Source: Paracoccaceae bacterium
Lineage (GTDB): Bacteria; Pseudomonadota; Alphaproteobacteria; Rhodobacterales; Rhodobacteraceae
Direction of reading: 5' to 3'
Assembly: GCA_020628545.1 (NCBI GenBank)
Contig: JAHDEX010000004.1
Span: forward strand, 235-64,234
DNA length: 64,000 bases
Made by a program: the position numbers and the translations under genes. Each line of letters opens with the position of its first letter. The stretch's first letter is position 1. The notes beneath the pieces are model-generated. The model searched no databases, was not told the origin of the DNA, and saw only the letters and a program-made list of their open reading frames with translations. Shown here piece after piece: positions 25,101 through 33,772 of this stretch.

Positions 25101-28026
25101 CATGCCGACGAACCTCAACACAAGCGAAGTCGACGGCCCACGCGGGACGCCAGAGACGGGGCCGGTCGCCAAGGCTGACGCAGCACCCAAATCCTCAGCA
25201 CGAAGCGGGACAGGTTTGGACACTATTCTTGACTGGATTGAGACTGATCCGGGCCTTGCCGACCGCACTGACGCAGCTGACATCACGAAGGGCAGCGCTG
25301 CCGCGGCTGAGATGAACGCGATCATCATCAAGCACATCAAGAAGCTGGGTATCGCCAACGACGGAGAGATTACCGCAGCCGATGTGATGGCTTTGGCGAC
25401 GTCCATCAGGAAAAGTGACTACAAGGCGTGGGTCAAAGCCCACGGAGACGACGAAAATGATGTCGAGACCGGTTTCCACTTGGTTCAGAACGACGGCGCA
25501 AAAGGCCGTGCCTTCGGTGAGAACGGAATCAACACCGTTGCCGATGGTCTCTATCACCTTGGTTTTGGGTACAATAAGCACCTTCGCCTGATCAATGAGG
25601 ACGGCAACAGCAATGCGTCTGTCGAATCCGTTGCGCACTGGCTCAATGAACTTCTCGCCGACGACATGGACGATCTGGCAAACGCCAAGGTGAGCCCCCT
25701 GAACGGTGGCAGCACCGGAACGGGCCTCGACAAGTTGGTAGATATCATCAACGAAGACCCCGGATTGCAGCGCAAGGTCTCGCTGAACGATATCAAAAGC
25801 GGCGCTAATGGCGCCGACGTGATGAACGAGATTATCGTGCAGTCCATCAAGGCGACCGGCGTTGCCAACGACGGGCGCATCACGGCAAGCGATGTCGCCA
25901 CGCTGTCTGAGTTCATCAAAAAGAACCACAGCGAAATGTGGACATGGGCTCACGGTGACGATGAGGACAACGTCGAAACAACATTCCATCGTGTGCAAAG
26001 CGACGGGGGGGAAACCCGTCTGAACGGCCACGCGGCAATCGATACAGTTGCCGATGGCATCTACCATCTTGGTTTCGGCCATAAGGAAGGTCACCTTCTC
26101 AACGAGGACGGCAAGCGCAATGCATCGCTTTCCGATGTGGCTTCCTGGATGGAAGATCTGTTGGCCGAAGAGCTGGCGAATGGGCGCCTCGCCAATGCCA
26201 ACACCGGTCCCTACCTGGCTGGGACGACTGGGACCGGGCTTGACGCTCTTGTCGAGATGGTTGCGACGGACGAAGGCCTGCTTTCACGTATTTCCACAAC
26301 AGAAATCAGTAAAGCCGCACGCTCCGCCGACGGTTTGAATAAGATCCTGCTCAAGGCGATCAAGGAAACTGGCGTCGCTAACGATGGCAAGCTGGACGAG
26401 CATGACATCAAGATCATGGACGCCTGGATTGCAAAGAATGAGAAGGCAAACCTCGACCGCTATAACGGTACTGAATCGGATACCAAACGCACTGGCTTTG
26501 AAATTGCCGAGCTGTGGTCCTCTACCAGCCCGCTTTTTGGCGAGAATGGCGTCAACACGGTCGCCGACAGCATCTATAGCATCGGATATGGCACAAAGCA
26601 CAACGGTGCGATTGCGAACCGCGACGGTAAGTGGCAGGCGGAGTTGACAGATGTCGCCGACTGGCTGAACCGTTTGCTGAAAGATGACATGCAAAGCGGC
26701 GCGTTGTTTAGCGCAAAGCAGAAGTACACAAACCCAAGCGCCTTTGCGGATGACATCGTTTACGATGCGCCTCGCGATGTGGTCGGTAACGGACAAGGTG
26801 GCTACGTCAACGTCAAACACACCTCGGCGATGGCGCTTTCGAACGCGACAGTCAGCTTCAACTTCAAAGCAAACAGTCTGCCAAACGACAAAGGCATGAC
26901 CCTTTTCAGCAAGGACGGCAAAGGCAATGGCGATGGCCATACCGAGCTCTATTTCTGGCAGGGTGAGCTGTACGTCCGGATGCAGACGGCGGACAAATCG
27001 CACTACCTCAAGGTTACGGAACGGGGCGCGCTGCAGACCGGTGCAACCTACGCCATCGCGCTTGTGCTGGGTGACAAGGGGCTTCAGGTGTTCATCGATG
27101 GAGAGCAGGTTGCGAGCAACCTTGAGATCGACATGAACTGGAAGCAGAACGACGAGGACATCGTGATTGGCGGAAGCGGAAACGCCCGTAAGCCGGGCGA
27201 GGTGGATCCCATCCATAGTGGTTTCGATGGAACCATCACGGACTTTGCCATCTATGATCGCGCCCTCGACTTTGGTGAGATCAGCGGTCTGGCAGGTGTG
27301 AACACGGATATCACACCCGCAAATGGCACGCCGGTGCCGGACCTGACACCTGTCGAAGACCCTGTTGAAGACGATGACGACAACAGTGAGGCACCTGCCG
27401 GGGGCACGCCAGCGGAAGAACCACAAGAAGAGTCAAACGTTGAAGAGATCATGGAAGCGGCCGACGACACCGACACCCTCGGGACGGGCGGTGGCTCAAA
27501 AACTGGCAGCGCGGGGACAGACGTCTACATCGCACTTGCTGGCAAAAACGACCTTGATGGCGCCGGTGGCAACGACCTTCTGATCGGTGGCTTCATGGAT
27601 GACACCCTGGAAGGTGGCGCAGGAAATGACGCCCTGTTGGGTGACCTGGAAGGCGCGGTCTTTGGTGGTGATGATCTTCTGATCGGTGGCCGCGGTGACG
27701 ACATGCTCAAAGGCGGGAAAGGCGCCGATATCTTTGGCTTCAGCACCAATGACGGCGACGATATTATTGCCGACTTTAGCCTCAATTTCACCAATGTGGG
27801 ATCTGACAATGGGTTCAAGACGACGCCGACTGGCGCTGATTTTGAAGTCGGCGTTGATAAGATCCAACTCAGTGGTTTTTCCACGGTGACAGAGGGCAAT
27901 GTGCTGACAAGCGGTGCGCTTCGCCAAACAGCAGATGGAACCGAATTTGATGCCGAAGGAACGACGATCCTTCTCTATGGCGTCAACCTCAACACCATCT
28001 CCGAAAGCGACTTTGCCTTCGTTTAA
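22099..28026 (+). CDS. Giant secreted RTX protein with duplicated [3 repeats + LamG-like + RTX] modules
   Basis: Predicted 1975 residues, acidic, with no N-terminal signal peptide and almost no Cys. Six copies of a repeat of about 165-170 residues start near residues 24, 198, 365, 1036, 1204 and 1375. Each opens with TGTGLDxxV...DPGL, then carries ANDGxITxxDV (EF-hand-like), HGDDExxxETxFHxxQxDG and VADGxYHLGFG. After each set of three comes a LamG/concanavalin-like domain (about 532-714 and 1545-1731) and glycine-rich calcium-binding RTX nonapeptides (GGxGxDxIxGGxGND type, about 721-795 and 1810-1890). The end, ISESDFAFV, fits a type I secretion signal. A 1.0-kb-residue unit has clearly been duplicated. 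I do not recognise the repeat family. Start GTG at 22099 overlaps a short upstream frame. No type I exporter genes are in view. Adhesin or surface-layer function is inference. Confidence 0.85.
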   Translation: MNKPVFDPTVGAQRLDTVTANIAMTGTGLDTIVKYALIDPGLNQNIEDADIIAGARAAAEMNAIVIQAIKAMGAANDGEITANDVYALADWISANRRADWIRAHGDDENNVETGFHKIQSDGNALYMFGDKLLDQVADGIYHLGFGYENDRLINEDSNSNARVEEVAYWLNELLAEDLADGTLKNNAVSPEHTGSTGTGLDTLVDIINDDPGLERRLPASEIKEGAAAADAMNKIIVDGIKATGIANDGQITKADVKDLSDWIYANRKAAWIAAHGDDENDKETAFHLVQNDGSQMRLFGHDAVDTVADGLYHLGFGHKDGRVINEDGNKNASLESVAYWLEELLADDLANGSLADNGINLHPEGTTGTAFDEMTQLVTTDLGLIERYTASELKKIAEQVDDLNAILIDAITETGVANDGSLTAKDLAVVGKWIEDNAQARWASLRGNEDKDVSIMGLVWNGGVGELGNTNAFNELARGMYSLGFGTKHGGIRDQNGDWKGSLEDLAGWMNAYLADDLLAATFYNPAQDPVDPASFANDIIASVEAVAVRDNDNYAVINDTSALRMDAGTIAFTFTANEPYSSNQVLFAKDGKGSNDGDMRMYLHEGELHVKVSMDDKDHFLKIEGKIKAGHPHDVAVSFDGGAISIWVDGIREVYRDDFDYDMRTNTSDIIVGASNGSQEGNEENINAEFQGQITGFAVYDRVLEQGEVQGLSQGVRKSGNSGDNNIAGSDGDDALYGGLGRDAIKGGDGDDFIDGGYDADTIDGGAGNDIIFAGEGQDSVNGGAGNDIIIVESDGREPQIGQLIYGSNGRVRDDNGWVDFQTLTIYPEQPIPADDVLIGGEGADTFRFQWNINAKDYIIEKHVRKDGSINWAGVAGENTYLHDHWVDTIGNDRIMDFSKAEGDRIEVAGHTLTFDGITYRDVDGDGTEESIIAYKSNQGNGGAHDQDKLGTITVFGDRVVKEDIYQLPSKPVVYGVVENIKDLEEAVTPLSIDPGTSRNMPTNLNTSEVDGPRGTPETGPVAKADAAPKSSARSGTGLDTILDWIETDPGLADRTDAADITKGSAAAAEMNAIIIKHIKKLGIANDGEITAADVMALATSIRKSDYKAWVKAHGDDENDVETGFHLVQNDGAKGRAFGENGINTVADGLYHLGFGYNKHLRLINEDGNSNASVESVAHWLNELLADDMDDLANAKVSPLNGGSTGTGLDKLVDIINEDPGLQRKVSLNDIKSGANGADVMNEIIVQSIKATGVANDGRITASDVATLSEFIKKNHSEMWTWAHGDDEDNVETTFHRVQSDGGETRLNGHAAIDTVADGIYHLGFGHKEGHLLNEDGKRNASLSDVASWMEDLLAEELANGRLANANTGPYLAGTTGTGLDALVEMVATDEGLLSRISTTEISKAARSADGLNKILLKAIKETGVANDGKLDEHDIKIMDAWIAKNEKANLDRYNGTESDTKRTGFEIAELWSSTSPLFGENGVNTVADSIYSIGYGTKHNGAIANRDGKWQAELTDVADWLNRLLKDDMQSGALFSAKQKYTNPSAFADDIVYDAPRDVVGNGQGGYVNVKHTSAMALSNATVSFNFKANSLPNDKGMTLFSKDGKGNGDGHTELYFWQGELYVRMQTADKSHYLKVTERGALQTGATYAIALVLGDKGLQVFIDGEQVASNLEIDMNWKQNDEDIVIGGSGNARKPGEVDPIHSGFDGTITDFAIYDRALDFGEISGLAGVNTDITPANGTPVPDLTPVEDPVEDDDDNSEAPAGGTPAEEPQEESNVEEIMEAADDTDTLGTGGGSKTGSAGTDVYIALAGKNDLDGAGGNDLLIGGFMDDTLEGGAGNDALLGDLEGAVFGGDDLLIGGRGDDMLKGGKGADIFGFSTNDGDDIIADFSLNFTNVGSDNGFKTTPTGADFEVGVDKIQLSGFSTVTEGNVLTSGALRQTADGTEFDAEGTTILLYGVNLNTISESDFAFV

Positions 28027-28054
28027 GCCTCCGCAGAAAGAAAGAGACGCCAAA

Positions 28055-28867
28055 ATGAACTCAACGAACTACATGGCGCTTGCCGTGGTGGCCAGCTTGC
28101 TGACCGCCTGTGGGGGCGGTGGCGGCGCCGCGAACGGGCCAGGTAACGGCAACACCAATGCGGCTAACCCGGTGAATGATCCCCCGGCACCCGGGTCAAC
28201 AAACACCTACCGCACCATTAACGCGGGGAGCGGGACAAGCACCCTGGGTGGTGCAATCCTTAATGCAGGCCGGTCCGTTGAGAATACGACCGGAACCATC
28301 ACCCATAGCGATGGCACCTTTACAGCGTCCGGCGTGAGTGGATCAGGCGATCTATCGGACGGATCCGACTTTAACCTCAGCAATTTTAGCTACGCGACAG
28401 ACGTCGAACTCAGCGGTGGCGAAATCGCGATCATTGGGATCAGTACAGAGCCCGAGGACATCAGATCAAGTGGGACTGCCGCCTACACCGGGGAATTTCG
28501 CGGCCAACTGGCTGATACGTCCCTCGGCGGCAGCACAACAGTGCTGAACTGGGATGCCGATATTCAGATCAACTTCTCGGGCGACGGCGATGTCGATTTA
28601 ACGTTTGAAGGTGGCGGATCCTCTCTGATCGACACGATCCGCATTCGAAATGCGACAATCAACGGGAATGGCATCTCGGGTGGGACGTTGCAGACACTCA
28701 ATAATGGCACCACCAACAACATCACCGGTACAGGTGTGGATCTGAACGGCACGTTCTTCGGCTATAACAACAGCCTGCTACTGCCAGCCGAAGCAGGCGG
28801 TGCGATCCAGTCGAACGACAGCGATACCGATATTTCAGGCGTTTTCATCACCAGCGCCGACCCATAA
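28055..28867 (+). CDS. Outer-membrane lipoprotein with TbpB-like C-terminal barrel
   Basis: Predicted 270 residues from the ATG at 28055, preceded by a purine-rich AGAAAGAAAGAGA stretch. The signal peptide ends in a lipobox (SLLTAC, Cys at about residue 18) followed by a run of Gly and a flexible Gly/Asn/Pro linker. The rest is beta-rich. Near the C-terminus, DLNGTFFGYNNSLLLPAEAG and then GGAI...ISGVFITS match the GxFYGPxAxExGGxF...GxF pattern of transferrin-binding-protein B-type barrels found in many surface lipoproteins. It begins 28 bp after the RTX gene on the same strand, suggesting co-expression and perhaps surface partnership. Iron or haem binding is not shown. Confidence 0.75.
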   Translation: MNSTNYMALAVVASLLTACGGGGGAANGPGNGNTNAANPVNDPPAPGSTNTYRTINAGSGTSTLGGAILNAGRSVENTTGTITHSDGTFTASGVSGSGDLSDGSDFNLSNFSYATDVELSGGEIAIIGISTEPEDIRSSGTAAYTGEFRGQLADTSLGGSTTVLNWDADIQINFSGDGDVDLTFEGGGSSLIDTIRIRNATINGNGISGGTLQTLNNGTTNNITGTGVDLNGTFFGYNNSLLLPAEAGGAIQSNDSDTDISGVFITSADP

Positions 28868-28875
28868 TCTGCGAT

Positions 28876-28896
28876 GGGGCTGGCTTAGCTGGCCCC
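28876..28896. terminator. Hairpin between convergent lipoprotein and cysG genes
   Basis: GGGGCTGGC pairs with GCTGGCCCC (two wobbles) around TTA, overlapping the cysG stop. It has no T-run, but it sits exactly between convergent genes and may act for both directions. Confidence 0.4.
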
Positions 28897-30282
28897 AACC
28901 ACTTCGAGATGTTTGACTTGCTTCGCGGTCGCCTTTTTGGACAAACGGACAAAAATGATGGCCGTGTCCGTGATCGATTGCGCCGTAATTGCTTGCGACA
29001 GGGTCTTCGGACATGCCGAGACCACCGTTTCGTCTAGTGTCTGAGCCTTCGCGACAACTGTGATACTGATCTGGTCGGCGAACGGGTGTCTTTGCAGTTC
29101 TGACGCTACATCTGCAGCTGCAGAGATCCCCATATAGAGCGCGACGCTCTGCCCCGGTTGGATCTGTCTTATACTTTCCGGCAGGCAAGTGCCGTTCCGC
29201 AGATGCCCAGTCGCGAGCGTCAGGCTGTCGATCTTATCCCGCTCCGTCAGCATGAGATCGGCAGACGCTGCAGCTCCACAGGCCGCCGTGACTCCTGGCA
29301 CGATCTCGTAGGGAATGTCTGCTGCCCTAAGCGCGTCGATTTCCTCAGCACCTCGTGCGAAAATGCCCGGATCTCCGCATTTCAAACGGACGACCCGTTG
29401 CCCTTTCTTGGCTGCAGACACAATTGTTTCAGTAATCTTCTCCTGTGGCCAACTATGGCAGCCCGGCTGCTTTCCGACATAGACGCGTTCCGCGTCGCGT
29501 CTCGCCAAATCCAAGACTTCAGGATCAATGAGTCGGTCATAAAATATGATGTCTGCTTCCTGCAGACGCTGCACGCCGCGCAAGGTGATCAGATCCTTCG
29601 CACCTGGACCGGCCCCGACGAGAGACACCGATCCGTGCTTTTTAGACACTGGTTTCCCGGCGATGATGGCATCCTTGATCATCCGCGCCGCGTCTCGTTC
29701 TGCTCCCATGGCAAAGGTCTTGCGCGGCTCCTCTTGAAACACCCAACGCCAAAGATCGCGACGGGCCCTCGGCCCAAGTCGAGAGGCTGCCAGTCCCCGC
29801 AACCGGCCCGCCAACGCAGCAAGATCGCCGAGGCGCGGCTCAAGAACCTGCTCCATCTGTGTTTTGATCTGCCGTGCCAAAACCGGGGCCGTACCTTCAG
29901 TGCCAATCGCCACTACCACCGGGTCACGGTCGACAATAGATGGGGTGATGGCGTCGCAAAGATGGGGTTGATCAACAACGTTGACCGTGGCCCCGGCGTC
30001 CTTCGCAACCGCATGCATGGCGGCGTCAATTCCGGGGCAGCCGCTTGCGATAAAGACAAGGATCGTATTAGCAAAATGTGCCGCCGTGATCGCGCCAGTC
30101 TCGTGCCAGACTTTCCCCGAATCTGCCAAGGCCTGCAACTCCGCATCCAGATCAGGTGCACAGATCACGATCTCGGCTTCTGTCTTCAGCATCAGGCGCG
30201 TCTTCTGCGCCGCTTGTTCGCCGCCGCCGACGATCACGACGCGACGGCCAGCCATTTGAAGGAACATTGGAAAGGTTTTCAT
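28885..30282 (-). CDS. cysG: Siroheme synthase (trifunctional CysG)
   Basis: Predicted 465 residues. The N-terminal third is the dehydrogenase/ferrochelatase unit with a Rossmann motif (RRVVIVGGGEQAAQKTRLML). The C-terminal part is uroporphyrinogen-III methyltransferase with VSLVGAGPGAKDLITLRGVQ, DIIFYDRLIDPEVL, RLKCGDPGIFARG and EIVPGVTAACGAAA. The enzyme makes siroheme from uroporphyrinogen III, the cofactor needed by NirB in the same cluster. The ATG at 30280-30282 overlaps the TrpD-like gene stop by 4 bp; an ATG 31 codons upstream lies inside that gene. It ends the nitrate cluster and is convergent with the lipoprotein gene. Confidence 0.95.
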   Translation of the reverse strand: MKTFPMFLQMAGRRVVIVGGGEQAAQKTRLMLKTEAEIVICAPDLDAELQALADSGKVWHETGAITAAHFANTILVFIASGCPGIDAAMHAVAKDAGATVNVVDQPHLCDAITPSIVDRDPVVVAIGTEGTAPVLARQIKTQMEQVLEPRLGDLAALAGRLRGLAASRLGPRARRDLWRWVFQEEPRKTFAMGAERDAARMIKDAIIAGKPVSKKHGSVSLVGAGPGAKDLITLRGVQRLQEADIIFYDRLIDPEVLDLARRDAERVYVGKQPGCHSWPQEKITETIVSAAKKGQRVVRLKCGDPGIFARGAEEIDALRAADIPYEIVPGVTAACGAAASADLMLTERDKIDSLTLATGHLRNGTCLPESIRQIQPGQSVALYMGISAAADVASELQRHPFADQISITVVAKAQTLDETVVSACPKTLSQAITAQSITDTAIIFVRLSKKATAKQVKHLEVVGAS

Positions 30283-31202
30283 GCGGTAAGACTTTCGCTT
30301 GTATGACGCGTGGCCCATAACCGCTCCGCCAGTTTTTCGGCCCTCTCCAAGTCGGGCTCCGCTCGTACGGTCCAAAGCGCCAAGGCAGCAGTGCCTGTCA
30401 CCGTTGCAACAGCAAACGGATCATCAAGCTGCCCGTACCAGAGCGAAGCGAGGTCGATCTGAGCGGTGGTATCATGCAAACGGCGCGATGCGGTTTGTTT
30501 GGCTGGAGCGGGAACTTGGATGTGGATGCCATCCCGCAACCCAAACAGAGTAACCTCTTTGCCCGGGTGACGTTCGAACTCACCACCGCCACCTTTGATG
30601 ATGGTCAGGTCTTTTTGATCAAGAAGGGCGGCAGCTTCCGCTTGCAGGCTACGGTAAGAGGGATGAAATACTCCCTGAACTGTCGCAGGTGCTAGAGACG
30701 GATTCCACATGCGGAGCACTGTGTTGACGCAGGATCGCAGGCCGAAGGTGTCACGCAGCTTAAGAAGGCGAAACGCGGCAGGTGACAGGGTCTCAAGCGG
30801 GCTATATGTCACACCCTGGCAGGCCAGATGTAGGTGATTACGGAGCGCTTCCGGCGCGTTCCATCCATGCATAGACACTGAAAACCCGGCCTGTGCCACC
30901 AATCGCGCAGCCAGAAGGAACAATGGGGCGCCTCGAGTCCGACCCGCCGCATATACCGGCCAATCAAGGTCCGCCCTTGGCAGATCGCCCTTCACCTGGT
31001 CTCGCATTGCGGCGGTGAAACCGGCAATCTCGGCGGGAACCTCTCCTCGTAAGCGCAAGACCATCAGCAACGCCCCGACGGCCTCGGGGTCAGCGTCGCC
31101 TGACAGCATCAGGGCCATCGCCGCTTGTGCCTCATCCACGGTAAGGGGTCGCGCACGTCCCTGACCGCGCGCAACGATCTGAACGTAGGGCGCGAGGCTC
31201 AT
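30279..31202 (-). CDS. TrpD-like glycosyl transferase family protein of the nitrate cluster
   Basis: Predicted 307 residues with the fold of anthranilate phosphoribosyltransferase (glycosyltransferase family 3). It shows LTVDEAQAAMALMLSGDADP, GALLMVLRLRGEVPAEIAGF and TFGLRSCVNTVLRMWNPSLA. The phosphoribosyl-diphosphate motif of true TrpD is not intact: the site reads GRTRGAP, and KGGGGEFERHP occurs later. It is therefore a paralogue, not a tryptophan enzyme. It overlaps both nasA and cysG by 4 bp, so it is firmly embedded in the nitrate operon; similar genes are found in nitrate clusters of related bacteria to my knowledge. Its exact job is unknown; a role in cofactor or nucleic-acid binding is possible. 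Confidence 0.8.
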   Translation of the reverse strand: MSLAPYVQIVARGQGRARPLTVDEAQAAMALMLSGDADPEAVGALLMVLRLRGEVPAEIAGFTAAMRDQVKGDLPRADLDWPVYAAGRTRGAPLFLLAARLVAQAGFSVSMHGWNAPEALRNHLHLACQGVTYSPLETLSPAAFRLLKLRDTFGLRSCVNTVLRMWNPSLAPATVQGVFHPSYRSLQAEAAALLDQKDLTIIKGGGGEFERHPGKEVTLFGLRDGIHIQVPAPAKQTASRRLHDTTAQIDLASLWYGQLDDPFAVATVTGTAALALWTVRAEPDLERAEKLAERLWATRHTSESLTA

Positions 31203-33772
31203 TCTGCCGCCATCGGGAGTGTTGTACCCGCAATCAAAGTCGCAAGTTCCGGCTTGCAGGAGCCGCAATTCGTCCCGGCGCACGTTGCTTCGCCCAAAAG
31301 GGGGACAGAGTGGGCGCCGGATGCAACTGCATCCAGAAGGGTATTGCGCCCGACATTAAAGCAAGCACATATGACTGGCCCTGGATCGGGCTTGTTTTGC
31401 GCTGGCCGTCCGCTCAGCGCAGTCAGCGGATCGGCGTTTGTTCCGATCAAGGCGATTGCTGCTGTTCGGGACAGGGTGACGGGCGATGTGCTCGCGAAAA
31501 ACAGGCTCTGAATAAGGCCATTTTTGAAGAATGCGATCCGTATGGAACCGACCGTAGCGTCGACAGCAACGGCTGGCTCTGAATCCATGATCCCAATTGT
31601 GGCCTGCGCAACGCCAACCCAATCGTCCGTCGCCATAAGCGAGGCCATCTCCATCTGCCAACCCGTCTGTGTCCGGCTGACTGCGGCGTAGTCGCCTGTG
31701 GGCTTCAGTTCATCTTGGCTTACGACAAACCCGTACCAGGCCGCATCAAACCTTGTCGCAGTGACTTGGCCCGCTTTCAGTGCGGGTTGCCCTGAAACAG
31801 GGTCTGTCTTTGGTGCGATAGTGCTATTGATCGTTCCCTGACGGGCCCTTTGACGCGTCCAATGCATCGGCGCAAAAAACTGGCCGACTGCGGTGCGATC
31901 TGTGATTAGCGCGCGTACCACAGCATGCCCGCGATCATTTTCGACCTTCACCAGATCGCCCGGAACGATGCCGATCCGTGCCGCATCTGCCGGATGGATC
32001 TCCAAGTAGGGCTCAGCCAGATGCGGCCCAAGACGCGGCGCTTTTCCTGTGCGCGTCATCGTATGCCACTGATCACGATTGCGGCCCGTGTTCAGTCGCA
32101 ATCCTTGCTTTGCAGGCGCAGGCGCCACGATGGGAAGCATTTTTGCTTTCCCATCTGCGTGATAGAACTGGCCGTCTGCAAAGAAACGGTTCCCGTTCTG
32201 CGGCCATTGCGTGGGCAAAAGATTGGCATAGTCGCAGTCTGCAAAGACACTAAGGTCAAGATCGCGCTGAAAGTCCGATACTGCCTGTGTTAGAGCCACG
32301 TACTCTGCAAAGACCTCCGCTGGCTTGGAGAAATCGAAACCATCGAAGCCCATGCGCTGAGCAACGCCACAGATGATTTGCCAATCTGGCTTCGCCTCTC
32401 CAGGCACCGGAAGAAACGACCGTTGTCGCGAAATGCGGCGCTCAGAATTTGTGACGGTGCCGTCCTTTTCGCCCCATCCGGCGGCGGGCAGAAGGACATC
32501 AGCCAATTCCCCGGTATCAGTGCGCTCCATAATGTCGGACACGACGACAAAAGGAACAGACTTGATCGCCTCTGCCACCGAATCCGCATCAGGCATCGAC
32601 ACCGCAGGGTTTGTGGACATCACCCAAAGCGCCTTAATCTTACCGTTCGCGCAGGCCTGAAACAGATCAACAGCCTTTAAGCCGGGTTGTGCGCAAATTG
32701 TCGGGCTTTCCCAGAAGCCTTTGACAGCATCGCGGTGTGCAGCATTTTCGATGTCGAGATGACTGGCCAACATGTTCGCAAGGCCCCCAACCTCGCGCCC
32801 GCCCATCGCGTTGGGTTGTCCAGTGACCGAGAACGGCCCGCATCCCGGCTTGCCGATGCGCCCTGTTGCAAGGTGACAATTCAGGATCGCGTTGACTTTA
32901 TCGGTGCCGCAAACTGACTGGTTCACACCCTGGGAGTAGACTGTGACAACCATTTTCGTCTCGGTCCATTCTGCGTAGAATTCATCAAGTTCTGCTTGTG
33001 TTAGTCCCGATTCTTGTGGGTCAGTGATCAAAGCGGCCGCTACCGCCGCATCAAAGCCGTTCACATGTGTGGCGACGTAGTCTTCGTCCAACGCACCAGT
33101 TCGCTCAATATGCGCCAGTAGCCCGTTGAACAGCGCAACGTCACCGTCCGGCGCAATCCGCAGATGGACATCGGCAAGTTCCGTCGTCGCTGTCTTACGA
33201 GGATCAACGTTGATCACACGCAGTTCCGGCCGCGCCTCTTTCGCGGCGGCGATCCGTTGATGCAAGACCGGGTGACACCAGGCAAGGTTTGAACCGACCA
33301 GAACGATCAGATCGGCCTCTTCCAAGTCCTCATAAGTCCCAGGAACTGTGTCTGTCCCAAATGCCCGTTTGTGACCCGCAACCGAAGAGGCCATGCAAAG
33401 GCGAGAGTTCGTGTCAATATTGGCCGTTCCGATGTAGCCTTTGATCAGCTTGTTCGCGACATAGTAATCCTCGGTCAGCAACTGGCCGGACACGTAGAAG
33501 GCAACACTGTCGGGCCCGTGTTCCTTGATCGCGGCGCTGAAATTCTCCGCGACCAGATCAAGGGTCGTATTCCAGTCGGCGCGGACACCGTCCACCATCG
33601 GGTGCAGCAGCCGGCCCGACAAGTCTATCGTCTCTCCCAACGCTGAACCCTTTGAACAGAGTCTGCCAAAGTTCGCTGGATGATCTGGGTCGCCTTTGAT
33701 CGTGCCATCGGCACCAGCCAAGACGCCGCAGCCAACCCCGCAATAGGGGCAGGTGGTTTTCGTCAAGTTCAC
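31199..33772 (-). CDS. nasA: Assimilatory nitrate reductase catalytic subunit
   Basis: Predicted 857 residues. The N-terminus has the 4Fe-4S motif TTCPYCGVGCGVLAG, followed by the molybdopterin oxidoreductase core with GRLCSKGSALGET, YVSGQLLTEDYYVANKL and GCGPFSVTGQPNAMGGREVG. A molybdopterin dinucleotide-binding domain lies at about 570-680 (PYLEIHPADAARIGIVPGD). The C-terminus (about 805-855) has a BFD-type 2Fe-2S domain with ICACFNVGRN and CAGTNCGSCKPEL, typical of NADH-linked Nas enzymes. It reduces nitrate to nitrite in the cytoplasm. The GTG start overlaps the nirD stop by 4 bp, and the stop overlaps the TrpD-like gene. No separate NADH-oxidising subunit gene is in view; electrons may come through NirB or another reductase. 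Confidence 0.95.
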   Translation of the reverse strand: MNLTKTTCPYCGVGCGVLAGADGTIKGDPDHPANFGRLCSKGSALGETIDLSGRLLHPMVDGVRADWNTTLDLVAENFSAAIKEHGPDSVAFYVSGQLLTEDYYVANKLIKGYIGTANIDTNSRLCMASSVAGHKRAFGTDTVPGTYEDLEEADLIVLVGSNLAWCHPVLHQRIAAAKEARPELRVINVDPRKTATTELADVHLRIAPDGDVALFNGLLAHIERTGALDEDYVATHVNGFDAAVAAALITDPQESGLTQAELDEFYAEWTETKMVVTVYSQGVNQSVCGTDKVNAILNCHLATGRIGKPGCGPFSVTGQPNAMGGREVGGLANMLASHLDIENAAHRDAVKGFWESPTICAQPGLKAVDLFQACANGKIKALWVMSTNPAVSMPDADSVAEAIKSVPFVVVSDIMERTDTGELADVLLPAAGWGEKDGTVTNSERRISRQRSFLPVPGEAKPDWQIICGVAQRMGFDGFDFSKPAEVFAEYVALTQAVSDFQRDLDLSVFADCDYANLLPTQWPQNGNRFFADGQFYHADGKAKMLPIVAPAPAKQGLRLNTGRNRDQWHTMTRTGKAPRLGPHLAEPYLEIHPADAARIGIVPGDLVKVENDRGHAVVRALITDRTAVGQFFAPMHWTRQRARQGTINSTIAPKTDPVSGQPALKAGQVTATRFDAAWYGFVVSQDELKPTGDYAAVSRTQTGWQMEMASLMATDDWVGVAQATIGIMDSEPAVAVDATVGSIRIAFFKNGLIQSLFFASTSPVTLSRTAAIALIGTNADPLTALSGRPAQNKPDPGPVICACFNVGRNTLLDAVASGAHSVPLLGEATCAGTNCGSCKPELATLIAGTTLPMAAE

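Noticed and set aside
26284-27426. 380-codon minus-strand frame opposite the RTX gene
   Set aside because: Shadow of repeats; the plus-strand protein has coherent domains throughout.
29158-30306. 382-codon plus-strand frame opposite cysG
   Set aside because: Shadow of an obvious CysG gene; composition rich in Arg, His and Cys with no recognisable domain.
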